Shown here: positions 9,261-17,624 of the stretch, one piece after another
Numbering within the stretch: position 1 is the stretch's first letter
Layout: each line of letters begins with the position of its first letter
From: M55B112 sp040903745
GTDB lineage: Bacteria; Bacteroidota; Bacteroidia; Bacteroidales; GCA-2748055
Reading direction: 5' to 3'
Length of the DNA stretch: 64,000 nucleotides
Assembly: GCA_040903745.1 (NCBI GenBank)
Contig: JBBDUV010000075.1
Location: 1-64,000, forward strand
The notes under the pieces: generated by a model
What the model was told of the DNA's origin: nothing
Database searches by the model: none
What the model saw: the letters and a program-made list of their open reading frames with translations, nothing else
Program-made: the position numbers and the translations under genes

Positions 9261-9411
9261 GAAAATTACATGGATCATCGGATTGATCGCTGGCGGTCTG
9301 GGAATCATTGGTCACTATACTGACGTTCAGGTGTTGAGTGAACATAATTACATCCTGCTATTAATTGGCTTCCTGGTGCTTGCAGCCGGAACCACTTTCA
9401 GGAATATTTAG
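9238..9411 (+). CDS. small two-helix membrane protein
   Basis: 57 residues, MKTPSAPKKITWIIGLIAGG and so on, with two hydrophobic helices (residues ~10-26 and 35-52) joined by a short loop and ending TTFRNI. Small proteins with this KKITWIIGLI...GILGH...LLLIGF pattern recur in Bacteroidota; I recall them as conserved hypotheticals without known function. The start chosen is the ATG inside the end of the preceding gene; a longer frame to the left reads through that gene in another phase. Confidence 0.6.
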   Translation: MKTPSAPKKITWIIGLIAGGLGIIGHYTDVQVLSEHNYILLLIGFLVLAAGTTFRNI

Positions 9412-9581
9412 TACTGTCCACTCCAACTCTATTGACGGACTCTATTTAAGGATTCCGGGCTGAACGTCCTCTCACCGATACAAACTCCCCCCTTCAGCAT
9501 CGACAATGCTGGTTGAATTCTATACCGGGTGCAATTCCTGAAACAGAACCGCCTGACAGGTAATCTTTTGCTCTAATAGAT

Positions 9582-9589
9582 TATCTTTG
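9582..9589 (+). promoter_or_regulatory. possible -7 promoter element (TATCTTTG)
   Basis: A perfect match to the Bacteroidota -7 box TAnnTTTG. It lies about 200 bases upstream of the patatin gene and just before the hairpin repeat, so a transcript from it would carry the repeat in its leader. No well-placed -33 TTG is visible. Confidence 0.4.
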
Positions 9590-9602
9590 CATTATATTTA
9601 GA

Positions 9603-9742
9603 GTGTGTCCATAGAGTCAGAGTGGCTGGATCATAAAGTTCGAGAGCAAAGCGCGCAAAAATCTTAAGACGCAGTATACTAATGTATTCGAGGAATTAAG
9701 ATTTTTGCAGCAATGCAGCTATCGGACTTTATGGACAGACAC
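9603..9742. repeat. hairpin-forming dispersed repeat, copy 1 (MITE-like)
   Basis: A nested inverted-repeat element. The inner arms, 13 bases each, are perfect (positions 9655-9667 and 9696-9708, GCAAAAATCTTAA). Around them the arms CATAAAGTTCGAGAGC (from 9632) and the complement of GCTATCGGACTTTATG (to about 9733) match at 14 of 16 positions. The outermost ends, GTGTGTCCATAGAGTC and the complement of GGACTTTATGGACAGACAC, also pair with a 2-base gap. The left and right ends recur at about 61.75-61.89 kb (AGTGGCTGGATCATA and ATCGGACTTTATGG). It carries no gene. It fills most of the gap before the patatin gene. Confidence 0.75.
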
Positions 9743-9790
9743 TATTTATACCAGGAGCATAACGGCTAATATAGTTTGACCTCTTAAACA

Positions 9791-12100
9791 ATGATGTCAA
9801 GCCAACTAACAGACAATGTAAAAATGTCGACACCAAGATCATTCGTTCAGCCGGGGTTATTTCAGGCACTCAATCAGCGGGCTATTTTTGCCCTCCTTTT
9901 ACTTTCCCAATTATCAATTTTTGCTGAAAGCCCGGTCAACAGCAGGATCGGACTCACACTGAGCGGGGGCGGGGCCAAGGGGTTTGCCCATATCGGCGTT
10001 TTACATGTGATCGACAGCCTCGGTTTAAAAGTAGACTACATCTCGGGAACCAGTATGGGCAGTGTTGTGGGTGGTCTCTACGCCGCCGGGTATTCTGCCG
10101 CCGAAATTGAAAAAATTGCCCTGTCAATCGACTGGGCACATGTTTTTGACCCCAACCCGGAATTAGAAAATATGCATGTCCGCGACCGGTACCGTTCTGG
10201 AAAGTTCCTGATAGAGATCCCGTTTGAAAAAATGAAAGTTGTTGTAGGAACCGGAGCAATTGAAGGTCAGCAGTTATGGAGCCGCCTTGAACAGCTCTTT
10301 TTTCATCTTCGCGAAACGAACAATTTCCACCAGTTTCCCATACCTTATGCCTGTGTAGCAACCAATATCGAAACCGGCGAACCGGTGGTAATGTCATCCG
10401 GCGATATTGTAAGCGCCATCCGCGCCAGCATCGCCATTCCTGCTGTTTTTACTCCGGTAGAAAGAGAAGATATGCACCTGGTGGATGGAGGCTCTGTAAA
10501 TAATTTCCCGGTGGATGTTGTAAAAGAGATGGGGGCCGAATATGTAATCGGCGTGAATGTTTCTCATAACCTGAGAAAATTTGAGGAGCTTAAAACTCCA
10601 TTAGACATCATTTTCCAGATGGGACTCTTTAAAAATGCTGCGGTGTTTGAGAAAAACAGAAAAAGTACCGACCTCTTTATGGAGCCTGATCTGGACGGTT
10701 ACAACGGTTCAAGTTTTACCGAGGTTGCTGATATCATCGAAAGAGGAAAACAAATTGCCAGAAATTTTATGTCGGAAATAAAGGAACTGGCCGGAATAAA
10801 CCCCGCAGACACAACAAAATTATCCGAAGCAACCTATTCAGAATCGATTGTAGTTGACCACATTTTCTACCAGGGGCTCAAAAATATAAGAGAAAACTTT
10901 ATCAATAATATTGTAACGGCATACATTCAGGATACAGTTACCGCAGAAAACATCAATACGCTCACACAGCGGTTATATGCCACAGGCTACTTCGATCGTA
11001 TTACCTATACCTATAAAACTGCTGAAGCGGTTCCACGAAAAAAGCTTTTAACCTTCTCTTTCGTTGAAAAACCGATGAACTTAATGAAGCTGGGGCTGCA
11101 TTACAATGATTTCACTGGTGTTGGTCTGGTAGGGGCAGTTTCTGCCAGAAAACTGCTTTTTCATAACCTCTATGGCGATTTCAGTTTCAGCTTAGGCCGG
11201 CAGCCTGCTGTTCGTGCAAAAGTTGATTTTTTCACCTCAGAAAACCTTAAAAACTGGATGAGCCTGAAGGCTGAGGGCCATGCGCTGGATTTTCCCTACA
11301 ACGAGAACTTTGTAACCGTTGCCGCTTATAAGGAACGGTACCAGCGGCTGGATGTTTCATTTAACCAAACAGCAGGCAAAGGCGCCTCCCTTTTTACAGG
11401 AGCTGCCTATTATTTACAGTATTTGAATCCAACCATTCAAACGGATTTTGCACTACAGGGTAAAAATTCCGCAAATGAAATTTTTGCCGGATACAAAAAA
11501 TATACACTCGACAGGCATGCGTATACCCGTTCGGGCCATAACCTGTCACTAACAACTACCTGGTTCCTAAATCAAAAGCCTTCACTCACCGTTGTCACTG
11601 ATGATGAAACCATCGATCATTTATCGCAGACAGACATCACCATTAAAAATTTTATTCAACTGAAGCTCATCTACGAATACTATCAACCGCTACCTCTCAA
11701 CTCCTCTTTTTTTACAAGGTTTCAGGCAGGCTATAACCACAACTACACCCAGGGGTTTTTAAACATGTTCAACCTGGGCGGAACATCCCCTTTTTTGCGC
11801 GATCAAATCGCCTTTCCAGGAATTGATGAATATGGTATCCTCACCCCTTCAGCAATAACCACCGAACTGGGATGGAACATCAACATATGGTCTGAGTTCT
11901 ATCTTACACCTTTAATAGGTGCTGCCTTGTATGATTTCCAAATTGAACAGATCAACGAAGTTGATATTAACAACCTGCTGCTGGGAACCAGCCTGAGCCT
12001 GGGATACCTCTCACCACTCGGCCCCCTCACAGCCACCATCTCCTATAGTCCACAGAAAAACAAGCTACTGGGCTACATCAATTTTGGCTGGAGCTTTTAA
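9791..12100 (+). CDS. patatin-like phospholipase fused to POTRA/Omp85 barrel (type Vd autotransporter-like)
   Basis: 769 residues. A signal-peptide-like segment (FALLLLSQLSIFAES) near residues 33-50 precedes the patatin domain, which has the oxyanion motif SGGGAKG, the nucleophile elbow GTSMGS and the DGG of the Ser-Asp dyad (VDGGSVNNFP). A POTRA-like unit follows (YFDRITYTYK, residues ~370-430), then a C-terminal beta-barrel ending in the aromatic INFGWSF. This order matches RssA/PlpD-type outer-membrane phospholipases, so a surface-exposed or secreted lipase is likely. The first Met is used; an ATG 33 bases downstream would better fit the signal peptide. Confidence 0.85.
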   Translation: MMSSQLTDNVKMSTPRSFVQPGLFQALNQRAIFALLLLSQLSIFAESPVNSRIGLTLSGGGAKGFAHIGVLHVIDSLGLKVDYISGTSMGSVVGGLYAAGYSAAEIEKIALSIDWAHVFDPNPELENMHVRDRYRSGKFLIEIPFEKMKVVVGTGAIEGQQLWSRLEQLFFHLRETNNFHQFPIPYACVATNIETGEPVVMSSGDIVSAIRASIAIPAVFTPVEREDMHLVDGGSVNNFPVDVVKEMGAEYVIGVNVSHNLRKFEELKTPLDIIFQMGLFKNAAVFEKNRKSTDLFMEPDLDGYNGSSFTEVADIIERGKQIARNFMSEIKELAGINPADTTKLSEATYSESIVVDHIFYQGLKNIRENFINNIVTAYIQDTVTAENINTLTQRLYATGYFDRITYTYKTAEAVPRKKLLTFSFVEKPMNLMKLGLHYNDFTGVGLVGAVSARKLLFHNLYGDFSFSLGRQPAVRAKVDFFTSENLKNWMSLKAEGHALDFPYNENFVTVAAYKERYQRLDVSFNQTAGKGASLFTGAAYYLQYLNPTIQTDFALQGKNSANEIFAGYKKYTLDRHAYTRSGHNLSLTTTWFLNQKPSLTVVTDDETIDHLSQTDITIKNFIQLKLIYEYYQPLPLNSSFFTRFQAGYNHNYTQGFLNMFNLGGTSPFLRDQIAFPGIDEYGILTPSAITTELGWNINIWSEFYLTPLIGAALYDFQIEQINEVDINNLLLGTSLSLGYLSPLGPLTATISYSPQKNKLLGYINFGWSF

Positions 12101-12301
12101 CAGCTGCCCTTCATTCATAGCTAAAATGCACCCTGGCAAAAAACCGACCAATTCTCACAACAACCACCCCGGTTTGTGCGTCTCTATTAATAATGGCAGT
12201 TCAAATATCTAAACTCCTTATCATTGAGGAAATGATATTTAAGCGGCACAAAGACAAAAGGAGATAAATATCATTTTTTTATATCTCAAAAATTGTTCGC
12301 C

Positions 12302-12700
12302 ATGAAAAAATACATTTCTCTGTTCACCATTCTTTTTAGCCTGGCACCCCTGCTGTCGGCCCAACAAGACACCCTAAAATTAAAGAAAAATGAGGTCTCG
12401 AAAGACTCTGTCGAATACGAACTTATCATTATAGATCCGGGCTTTGAGTTTTTCCTCGCAACGCAAAAGCCAATGGAATTCTACTCGCAAAGCTATTATG
12501 AAACATGGAACTACCGGTATGTTACAGAATGGAATTATCGCCACTCACAACCGCTAACCTATGGAGATATTTACGAGACATACATTGATTACAGCCCTCA
12601 CATTGACTACGGACTGGAACTGAACTATAAGCTGTACTATTATTTCAGATTTTTTGAAAAAAAACATGGGGTTAAACTGTTGCCTGGAAGGTTCCGGTAA
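12302..12700 (+). CDS. secreted DUF6146-like protein
   Basis: 132 residues with a signal peptide (MKKYISLFTILFSLAPLLSA). The mature part is dense in Tyr/Trp (FYSQSYYETWNYRYVTEWNYRH, IDYSPHIDYGLELNYKLYYYF) and matches my recall of the DUF6146 family, conserved in Bacteroidota and without known function. An ATG 9 bases upstream is also in frame. It stands alone, 200 bases after the patatin gene; the gap has an AT-rich stem TATCATT/AATGATA near 12.22 kb. Confidence 0.65.
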   Translation: MKKYISLFTILFSLAPLLSAQQDTLKLKKNEVSKDSVEYELIIIDPGFEFFLATQKPMEFYSQSYYETWNYRYVTEWNYRHSQPLTYGDIYETYIDYSPHIDYGLELNYKLYYYFRFFEKKHGVKLLPGRFR

Positions 12701-12794
12701 GTTCTGATCTATCCCACATCCTTTACCCCACCCGTTATTGCTTAATCCGTCTCCTACTAATTATATCGCAATATCTCGTTTTCCTCACAATATT

Positions 12795-12828
12795 ATTGCG
12801 GCAAATTCATATTGCTGCAGTATATTTG
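12795..12828 (+). promoter_or_regulatory. promoter for the FAD-oxidoreductase operon
   Basis: TATATTTG at 12821-12828 is a perfect -7 box, with TTG 22 bases upstream at 12796-12798, within the spacing reported for Flavobacterium promoters. Transcription would start near 12835, so the TTG at 12796 cannot be the start codon of the gene. Confidence 0.55.
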
Positions 12829-12867
12829 ATTTTTAAAACGTACCGGAATCAAGCAAATATCTCCACA

Positions 12868-14256
12868 TTGGCTGAAACAATAAGTACGAAAAGAAACCCT
12901 TCTGCAAAAAAACACCCCGACCTGGTCATCATCGGCGGGGGGATCACCGGCCTGAGCGCAGCTTACATGGCTGCTGCCGCCGGGAAAAAGGTGACCGTGA
13001 TTGAGGCAGGAAAAAAATTCGGCGGACTCCTCAGTACCTTTGAGATCGGCGGCAACAGGCTCGAATACTACTACCACCACTTCTTCACCCACGACCGTGA
13101 GCTGCACTGGCTGATCAACGAACTGGGACTGAAAGAGAAACTCTTCTACCGCAAAACCTCCATGGGGGTCTACAACAATGGAAAAATCTACCGCTTTAAC
13201 AGCCCCCTCGATCTGCTGCGGTTCAACCCGGTGAACTATTTCGACAAGATCCGGTTCGGCCTCACCAGCATCTATCTCGGAAAACTGGCCGACTGGAGAA
13301 AAAACGAACACCTCCCCTGCATCGACTGGTTTAGAAAATGGGCAGGCAAAAGCACCACCTCCGCCCTCTGGTCACCCCTGCTGAAAATCAAATTCGGTCC
13401 CTACGCCTCCAAAGTTCCACTCTCCTGGATGATCGGCCGGTTGCGCCAGCGCATGAATTCCCGCAAAAGCGGCGACGAACGGCTGGGATACCTCGAAGGG
13501 AGCCTGCAACTGCTGCTCGACACGCTCCTTGAAAGGCTGATGCAGATGAATGTCGAACTGGTCCCAAACGCACCGGTAAAAAACATCACCTTCGAAAACA
13601 ACCGGGTCACCACCGTCAGAACACCGCTCAGCCAATACACAGGCAACAACTTCCTCTTTACCATCCCCGGCACCTACCTGGCCCGCCTCCTCGAAAACGA
13701 GCAACCGCAACTGGCCCGAAGCCTCGGCAACATCCAATATTTCGGCGCCGTCTGCGTTATCCTCGAACTCTCCCAATCCCTCAGCGATATCTACTGGCTC
13801 AACATCGCCGACGAGGGCTTCCCGTTCGGTGGTATCATCGAACATACCAATTTTATTGCTGAATGCAACTACAACGGCAGCCACATCGCCTACCTCTCCA
13901 GGTACTTTGCCGCGGAAGAGGAGATCGCCTCCATGACCGAAGCCGAGATCAATGAGTTGATGATCAAATACCTGCCAAAGATCTATCCCGGCTTTGATAA
14001 AAAGCAGATAAAGAATAGCTTTGTGTTTAGGACAAATACGGCTGCCACCGTGTGTGATCTGAATTTCTCTGATAAAGTGCCAACATGTAAAACAGAAACG
14101 GTTAACCTCTACATCGCCAATATGAGTCATGTATACCCCGATGAGAGAAGTACGAACAATTCAATAAAGATTGCTGCTGAAGCGATGCGGTGCATGGGGA
14201 TCCCCACCACGATCCATGAAAAATCCAATTCGCTGTCGGGCAAAATAGGTTTTTAA
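12868..14256 (+). CDS. FAD/NAD(P)-dependent amine-oxidase/UGM-like flavoprotein
   Basis: About 462 residues from the TTG at 12868. There is no ATG before the dinucleotide-binding motif, and an earlier TTG lies inside the promoter. The FAD-binding Rossmann motif DLVIIGGGITGLSAAYMAAA is followed by the acidic end VIEAGKKFGG, then GGNRLEYYYHHFF, as in protoporphyrinogen-oxidase/UDP-galactopyranose-mutase-like enzymes. It begins a three-gene rightward operon with a GtrB-like glycosyltransferase and a large membrane protein. That setting suggests a flavin-dependent sugar isomerase or oxidoreductase acting on a nucleotide- or lipid-linked sugar. The DNA is clearly richer in G+C than the polysaccharide genes at 3.6-8.5 kb. 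Confidence 0.7.
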   Translation: MAETISTKRNPSAKKHPDLVIIGGGITGLSAAYMAAAAGKKVTVIEAGKKFGGLLSTFEIGGNRLEYYYHHFFTHDRELHWLINELGLKEKLFYRKTSMGVYNNGKIYRFNSPLDLLRFNPVNYFDKIRFGLTSIYLGKLADWRKNEHLPCIDWFRKWAGKSTTSALWSPLLKIKFGPYASKVPLSWMIGRLRQRMNSRKSGDERLGYLEGSLQLLLDTLLERLMQMNVELVPNAPVKNITFENNRVTTVRTPLSQYTGNNFLFTIPGTYLARLLENEQPQLARSLGNIQYFGAVCVILELSQSLSDIYWLNIADEGFPFGGIIEHTNFIAECNYNGSHIAYLSRYFAAEEEIASMTEAEINELMIKYLPKIYPGFDKKQIKNSFVFRTNTAATVCDLNFSDKVPTCKTETVNLYIANMSHVYPDERSTNNSIKIAAEAMRCMGIPTTIHEKSNSLSGKIGF

Positions 14257-14257
14257 A

Positions 14258-15199
14258 ATGATATCGATCGTCATACCACTGTACAACGAGGAGGAAAATG
14301 TACCTCACCTCTACGCCCGGCTCACCGAAGCTGCCCCGCTCTGGAAGGAGCCTTACGAAATCATTTTCGTCGACGATGGCTCATACGACCAAACCCTTTC
14401 GCTCCTGCAAAATCTTTGCAAAAAGGACAAGCAGATTAAAACGATCCGGCTCAGCCGCAATTTCGGTCACCAGGCCGCTATCTCCGCAGGTATTCGGCAG
14501 GCAAAAGGCGATGCGGTGGTGATCATGGATGGCGATCTGCAGGATCCGCCGGAGGAGCTACCGCGGTTTCTTGAAAAATGGCGGGAGGGCTACCAGGTGG
14601 TCTACGCCATCAGGAAAAACCGCAAGGAGCCATTTTTCAAAAAGATCGCCTACAAACTGTTCTACAGACTGCTGGGGATGATCAGCAATATCAACATGCC
14701 GCTCGACTCGGGCGATTTCTGCGTGATGGACCGGAAGGTGGTGCAGGTGTTGAACAACGATATGACAGAGCACAGCCGGTTTGTCAGGGGACTCCGGGCA
14801 TATGCCGGATTCAGGCAGACCGGAGTGGAGTATGAACGGGCAGAAAGAGCCGCCGGCGAGGTGAAGTACACTTTTAGGAAACTGCTGAAGCTGGCGCTAG
14901 ACGGACTCCTCGACTTCTCCACTTTCCCGCTGCGGATCGCCACCTACCTCGGTTTCCTGATCGCGATCCCTTCATTTTTCGTCGGACTCTTCTTCGTGAT
15001 TCACCGGATCTTCGACTTCAAATTCCTGGGACACTCGGCAGCCGATACTCCCGGACTGGCATCGCTGGCCGTAGGGGTCTTCTTCCTGGGAGGGGTAATC
15101 ATGATTATGCTGGGGGTGATCGGAGAATATATCGGCCGAATCTATTTCGAAGTGAAAAAACGTCCTTTCTACATCATCGATGAGATCTACAATGAATAA
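14258..15199 (+). CDS. GtrB/DPM1-like glycosyltransferase family 2, membrane-anchored
   Basis: 313 residues. The GT-A fold has VIPLYNEEENV at the N-terminus, FVDDGSYDQT near residue 38, DGDLQDPPE near 93 (metal-binding DxD region) and SGDFCVMDRKVV near 150. After the helical AGEVKYTFRKLLKLALDG come two membrane helices (about 228-253 and 266-292). This layout is that of polyprenyl-phosphate glucosyl/mannosyl transferases, which load one sugar on undecaprenyl phosphate. It starts 2 bases after the flavoprotein gene ends and overlaps the next gene by 8 bases, so the three are translationally coupled. Confidence 0.85.
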   Translation: MISIVIPLYNEEENVPHLYARLTEAAPLWKEPYEIIFVDDGSYDQTLSLLQNLCKKDKQIKTIRLSRNFGHQAAISAGIRQAKGDAVVIMDGDLQDPPEELPRFLEKWREGYQVVYAIRKNRKEPFFKKIAYKLFYRLLGMISNINMPLDSGDFCVMDRKVVQVLNNDMTEHSRFVRGLRAYAGFRQTGVEYERAERAAGEVKYTFRKLLKLALDGLLDFSTFPLRIATYLGFLIAIPSFFVGLFFVIHRIFDFKFLGHSAADTPGLASLAVGVFFLGGVIMIMLGVIGEYIGRIYFEVKKRPFYIIDEIYNE

Positions 15200-16880
15200 A
15201 ACCCTCCGAACCCACAACCCCGCACTGTTCATCTTTCTGGCCATCCTCTTCGGAGTGGTTCGAACCCTTGTCTCCTACAGCGGTTTCGGATACGAGGACC
15301 AGGTGGAGCAGCTGCCGCTGATCTACCGGTCGTTCGACAGCAGCTACCTGCAAAACGACTTTTTTGTAAATGCAGCACTGGAATCGGCGGCCCGCACCAA
15401 CTATATCCGGTTCATCCGGCTCTTCACCGACTCGCCCGAAAACCTGCCAATGTTGTTCTTCATTTTCACCCTCATTCTGAACGCCGCGATCTCCCTGGTC
15501 ACCTTCCTCACCGGCCGCACCCTGTTCAGCTCCGGCCTCTTCAGCTCCGGTCCGAACCGGTCCATTCCATTTCGCTCCAACCTGGCGGCCCTCACTGCCG
15601 CGGCCCTGGTGATGCTAATCCCGACGTTTCACCTCGGTGCCTCGCCCCATCTCTTTGTCACCTACTTCATCCCCTCTTCCCTGGCCGCACCTTTGATGCT
15701 TCTTACCGTTATGCTGGCCCTCCAAAAAAGGATCGCCTGGGCCATGCTCTCGGGCGGCGCAGCCTCACTGATCCACCCGCTGTTCGGACTCGAAACCATG
15801 GCATTGGTATTGTTTGCCTGGCTTGTTTCAATCCTGCTGCAGAAGGAACAACTTCAGAATAGGAATCTGCCGACGTTAAGCCTGCACAATCTGGCCCTAA
15901 AACTAATTGTTCCGGCGCTGCTCTTCACAGTGTTTGCACTGCTCTCAATCCTCCCCCAACTCAATCAACCCTTCCAACTTGATACAAAGCAATTCATTCA
16001 TATCCTGGGTCATTTCCGGCACCCGCACCATTACATCCCCGGCAGCTTTCCGGCAACCCATTACCTCCTCTTCCTGGCCTTCCTCTTTGCGTTCAGCTAT
16101 GCGTGGTACGCCCTAAAGAAAAATATAGAAAATTACCACCGTCATTTCATCCTGCTCCTCAACCTCTCCATCCTCGCAGCCTGCATCGCCGGTTACCTGT
16201 TTGTGGAGATCGTTCCCCTGCGACTTGCAGCCATGGCGCAAACCTTCCGGCTGCTCTACCTCTTCAAATGGACCGGCATGATCTTCTTTGCAGGTTTCAT
16301 GGTCCAATACCTCACAGAAAAGCAGGCAAGAAAAGGCTTCAATTTGGCAGCAGGGGCAATGATCGTACTGTTTGTCGCAGCACTCTTTGCTAAGGGGCTG
16401 AACACACCGGAAAGCCCAAAACAGTTCTCCGGCAACAGATCGGAGGCCTTCCTGAAAACGCTCCTCTCCGGCGAAATTATCTCCACACCCAATGAGCAGG
16501 CTGCTGAGATCGCAGCATTTGCGCAACAATACACCCCACCCGATGCGGTCTTCCTTACCCCCCACAACTTCGGCTTTTTCCGCCTGTCGGCTGAGCGCGC
16601 CATAGTGGCCGACTTCAAGAGCTTTCCCTTTACGGACCAGGCGATGCTGGAGTGGTACGAGCGGATCAACAACTGCTATGGTTCGCCCGAACCGCTGAAC
16701 AGATCGGGATTCGAAAACGAACCGCTGATGACCGCCAACTACACCGCTATAGACGATGCGAAACTGAAAGAGTTGCAGTTACAGTACAATTTCACCCACG
16801 CAGTACTCTTCACCAAAACAGCCACCCGCTATGAAACACTCTTCTCAAATGAGAAATATAAAATCATATCCTTTCAGTAG
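15192..16880 (+). CDS. large polytopic membrane protein, GT-C-like or DUF6798-like
   Basis: 562 residues from MNKTLRTHNPALF; a Met 12 bases earlier is also in frame. There are about 10-11 hydrophobic segments over residues 10-400, with a first loop FGYEDQVEQLPLIYRSFDSSY that carries acidic residues near the first helix, as GT-C glycosyltransferases do. A soluble C-terminal domain follows (residues ~415-562: QYTPPDAVFLTPHNFGFFRL). The family is uncertain. Coupling to the GtrB-like gene suggests it uses the polyprenyl-linked sugar made there to decorate a glycan or protein on the periplasmic face; this is inference. Confidence 0.6.
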   Translation: MNKTLRTHNPALFIFLAILFGVVRTLVSYSGFGYEDQVEQLPLIYRSFDSSYLQNDFFVNAALESAARTNYIRFIRLFTDSPENLPMLFFIFTLILNAAISLVTFLTGRTLFSSGLFSSGPNRSIPFRSNLAALTAAALVMLIPTFHLGASPHLFVTYFIPSSLAAPLMLLTVMLALQKRIAWAMLSGGAASLIHPLFGLETMALVLFAWLVSILLQKEQLQNRNLPTLSLHNLALKLIVPALLFTVFALLSILPQLNQPFQLDTKQFIHILGHFRHPHHYIPGSFPATHYLLFLAFLFAFSYAWYALKKNIENYHRHFILLLNLSILAACIAGYLFVEIVPLRLAAMAQTFRLLYLFKWTGMIFFAGFMVQYLTEKQARKGFNLAAGAMIVLFVAALFAKGLNTPESPKQFSGNRSEAFLKTLLSGEIISTPNEQAAEIAAFAQQYTPPDAVFLTPHNFGFFRLSAERAIVADFKSFPFTDQAMLEWYERINNCYGSPEPLNRSGFENEPLMTANYTAIDDAKLKELQLQYNFTHAVLFTKTATRYETLFSNEKYKIISFQ

Positions 16881-16890
16881 CCTAAATTTT

Positions 16891-17014
16891 ATTTCCATTT
16901 CCACGTTTCACATCATTTTTTAGCCCGTACTATATTCTTATTTTTCATTGCACAGTTTACAATGCTAGAAATGAAAAAAAACAATGGTAATTGGAGCTGC
17001 CGGACAGATCGGTT
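16891..17014. repeat. direct repeat copy A: degenerate duplicate of the tdh upstream region and first codons
   Basis: These 124 bases match positions 17648-17771, the tdh leader and first codons, at roughly 87% by eye, with single-base indels. Shared blocks include ATTTCCATTTCCA, GTTTCACATCATTTTTTA, TTTACAATGCTA and GCTGCCGGACAGATCGGTT. Removing one A after the ATG would give MKKTMVIGAAGQIG, close to MEKIMVIGAAGQIG of Tdh, so this is a decayed gene start that is out of frame today. The promoter-like TACATTTT of copy B reads CACAGTTT here. It lies directly left of the toxin gene. Confidence 0.85.
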
Positions 17015-17020
17015 TTTTTA

Positions 17021-17371
17021 CTACTGAATCTTCCTAAGACTTCTGATCCTTGAAGGCTTTCGGCTACTATGGATTATACCAAGAATGACAATCCGGGAAG
17101 ACTTAACTTTATAAATAATGAGCCACCTCAAGCAGATTGCCTGTCGGTACATTTTACTTTTGGTCGGGATCTCCCAACACTCCCTGAATGCCAGGGGATT
17201 TTTCTGAATACGGTCGATGGTCTGAAATAGCTTATCACCAACTTTAATGGCAGTAAGTGGTTGGTGGTTAATATAGGTAATATAGCCAGTAATATCGTCT
17301 ATGTTCCGGAGAGCATTATCGGAAACCCTTAACGAATAAGCTTCCGGAGCTTTTTCTTTTGTGTGACCCAT
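17021..17371 (-). CDS. RelE/ParE-family toxin
   Basis: 116 residues. The core YSLRVSDNALRNIDDITGYI is the N-terminal helix pair of ParE-like toxins, followed by FQTIDRIQKNPLAFRECWEI, and the basic strands YRQAICLRWLIIYKVKSSRIVILGIIHSSRKP are the usual C-terminal sheet. It overlaps the 3' end of the antitoxin gene by 43 bases in another frame, normal for such pairs. An acceptor such as gyrase (ParE) or ribosomal mRNA (RelE) cannot be chosen from sequence. The first ~12 residues (MGHTKEKAPEAY) lie inside the antitoxin gene and could be an over-extension. Confidence 0.8.
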   Translation of the reverse strand: MGHTKEKAPEAYSLRVSDNALRNIDDITGYITYINHQPLTAIKVGDKLFQTIDRIQKNPLAFRECWEIPTKSKMYRQAICLRWLIIYKVKSSRIVILGIIHSSRKPSRIRSLRKIQ

Positions 17372-17580
17372 CGCTGCTTAGCTTCAGAGTAACTTAACGT
17401 TGGAGAATCTTCGGCGTACTCAACCCATTTTTTGAAATCTTCTTCAGAAATAGACTCCCCCGGCAAGGCATAAGAATGTAAATCCGGTTCCCTGATGATC
17501 CGTATTAACCGTTTATGCTCCAGCTCCTGTAAAGCCTCCAAAGAGTGGTTTCCGGTAAGTTCAATTTTCAAAGTTTGCAT
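17329..17580 (-). CDS. antitoxin of the RelE/ParE-like pair
   Basis: 83 residues: an N-terminal strand-helix (MQTLKIELTGNHSLEALQEL), a middle ALPGESISEEDFKKWVEYAE, and a basic tail YSEAKQRWVTQKKKLRKLIR. This pattern is common in Bacteroidota antitoxins placed just before ParE-like toxins. The tail is expected to wrap the toxin while the N-terminal part binds DNA for autoregulation. A perfect -7 box (TATCTTTG on this strand, 17617-17624) lies 37 bases upstream of the start codon. Confidence 0.8.
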   Translation of the reverse strand: MQTLKIELTGNHSLEALQELEHKRLIRIIREPDLHSYALPGESISEEDFKKWVEYAEDSPTLSYSEAKQRWVTQKKKLRKLIR

Positions 17581-17616
17581 ACAACCAGTTTCTACGATGA
17601 ATAAGTCTCTTATCTA

Positions 17617-17624
17617 CAAAGATA
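17617..17624 (-). promoter_or_regulatory. -7 promoter element of the toxin-antitoxin operon
   Basis: CAAAGATA on the given strand, which is TATCTTTG on the minus strand, a perfect TAnnTTTG box. Its place between the antitoxin start and repeat copy B means the cassette carries its own promoter. No -33 TTG with normal spacing is seen. Confidence 0.5.

Noticed and set aside
9412..9600. A tRNA gene or small RNA in the gap before the hairpin repeat
   Set aside because: I found no T-loop consensus (GGTTCRANYC) with a matching acceptor stem; the gap shows only AT-rich spacer and the repeat.
12219..12237. TATCATT/AATGATA hairpin as a terminator
   Set aside because: The stem is short and AT-only and no T run follows; it is likely chance in AT-rich DNA.
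13372..14130. A 252-codon leftward open frame opposite the flavoprotein gene
   Set aside because: It is a shadow caused by the G+C-rich codons of the opposite gene; the composition has no domain and the flavoprotein has a clear Rossmann motif.
15530..15565. Repeated FSSG units in the large membrane protein as a tandem repeat
   Set aside because: Only two short units occur, in a loop; too small to call a repeat.
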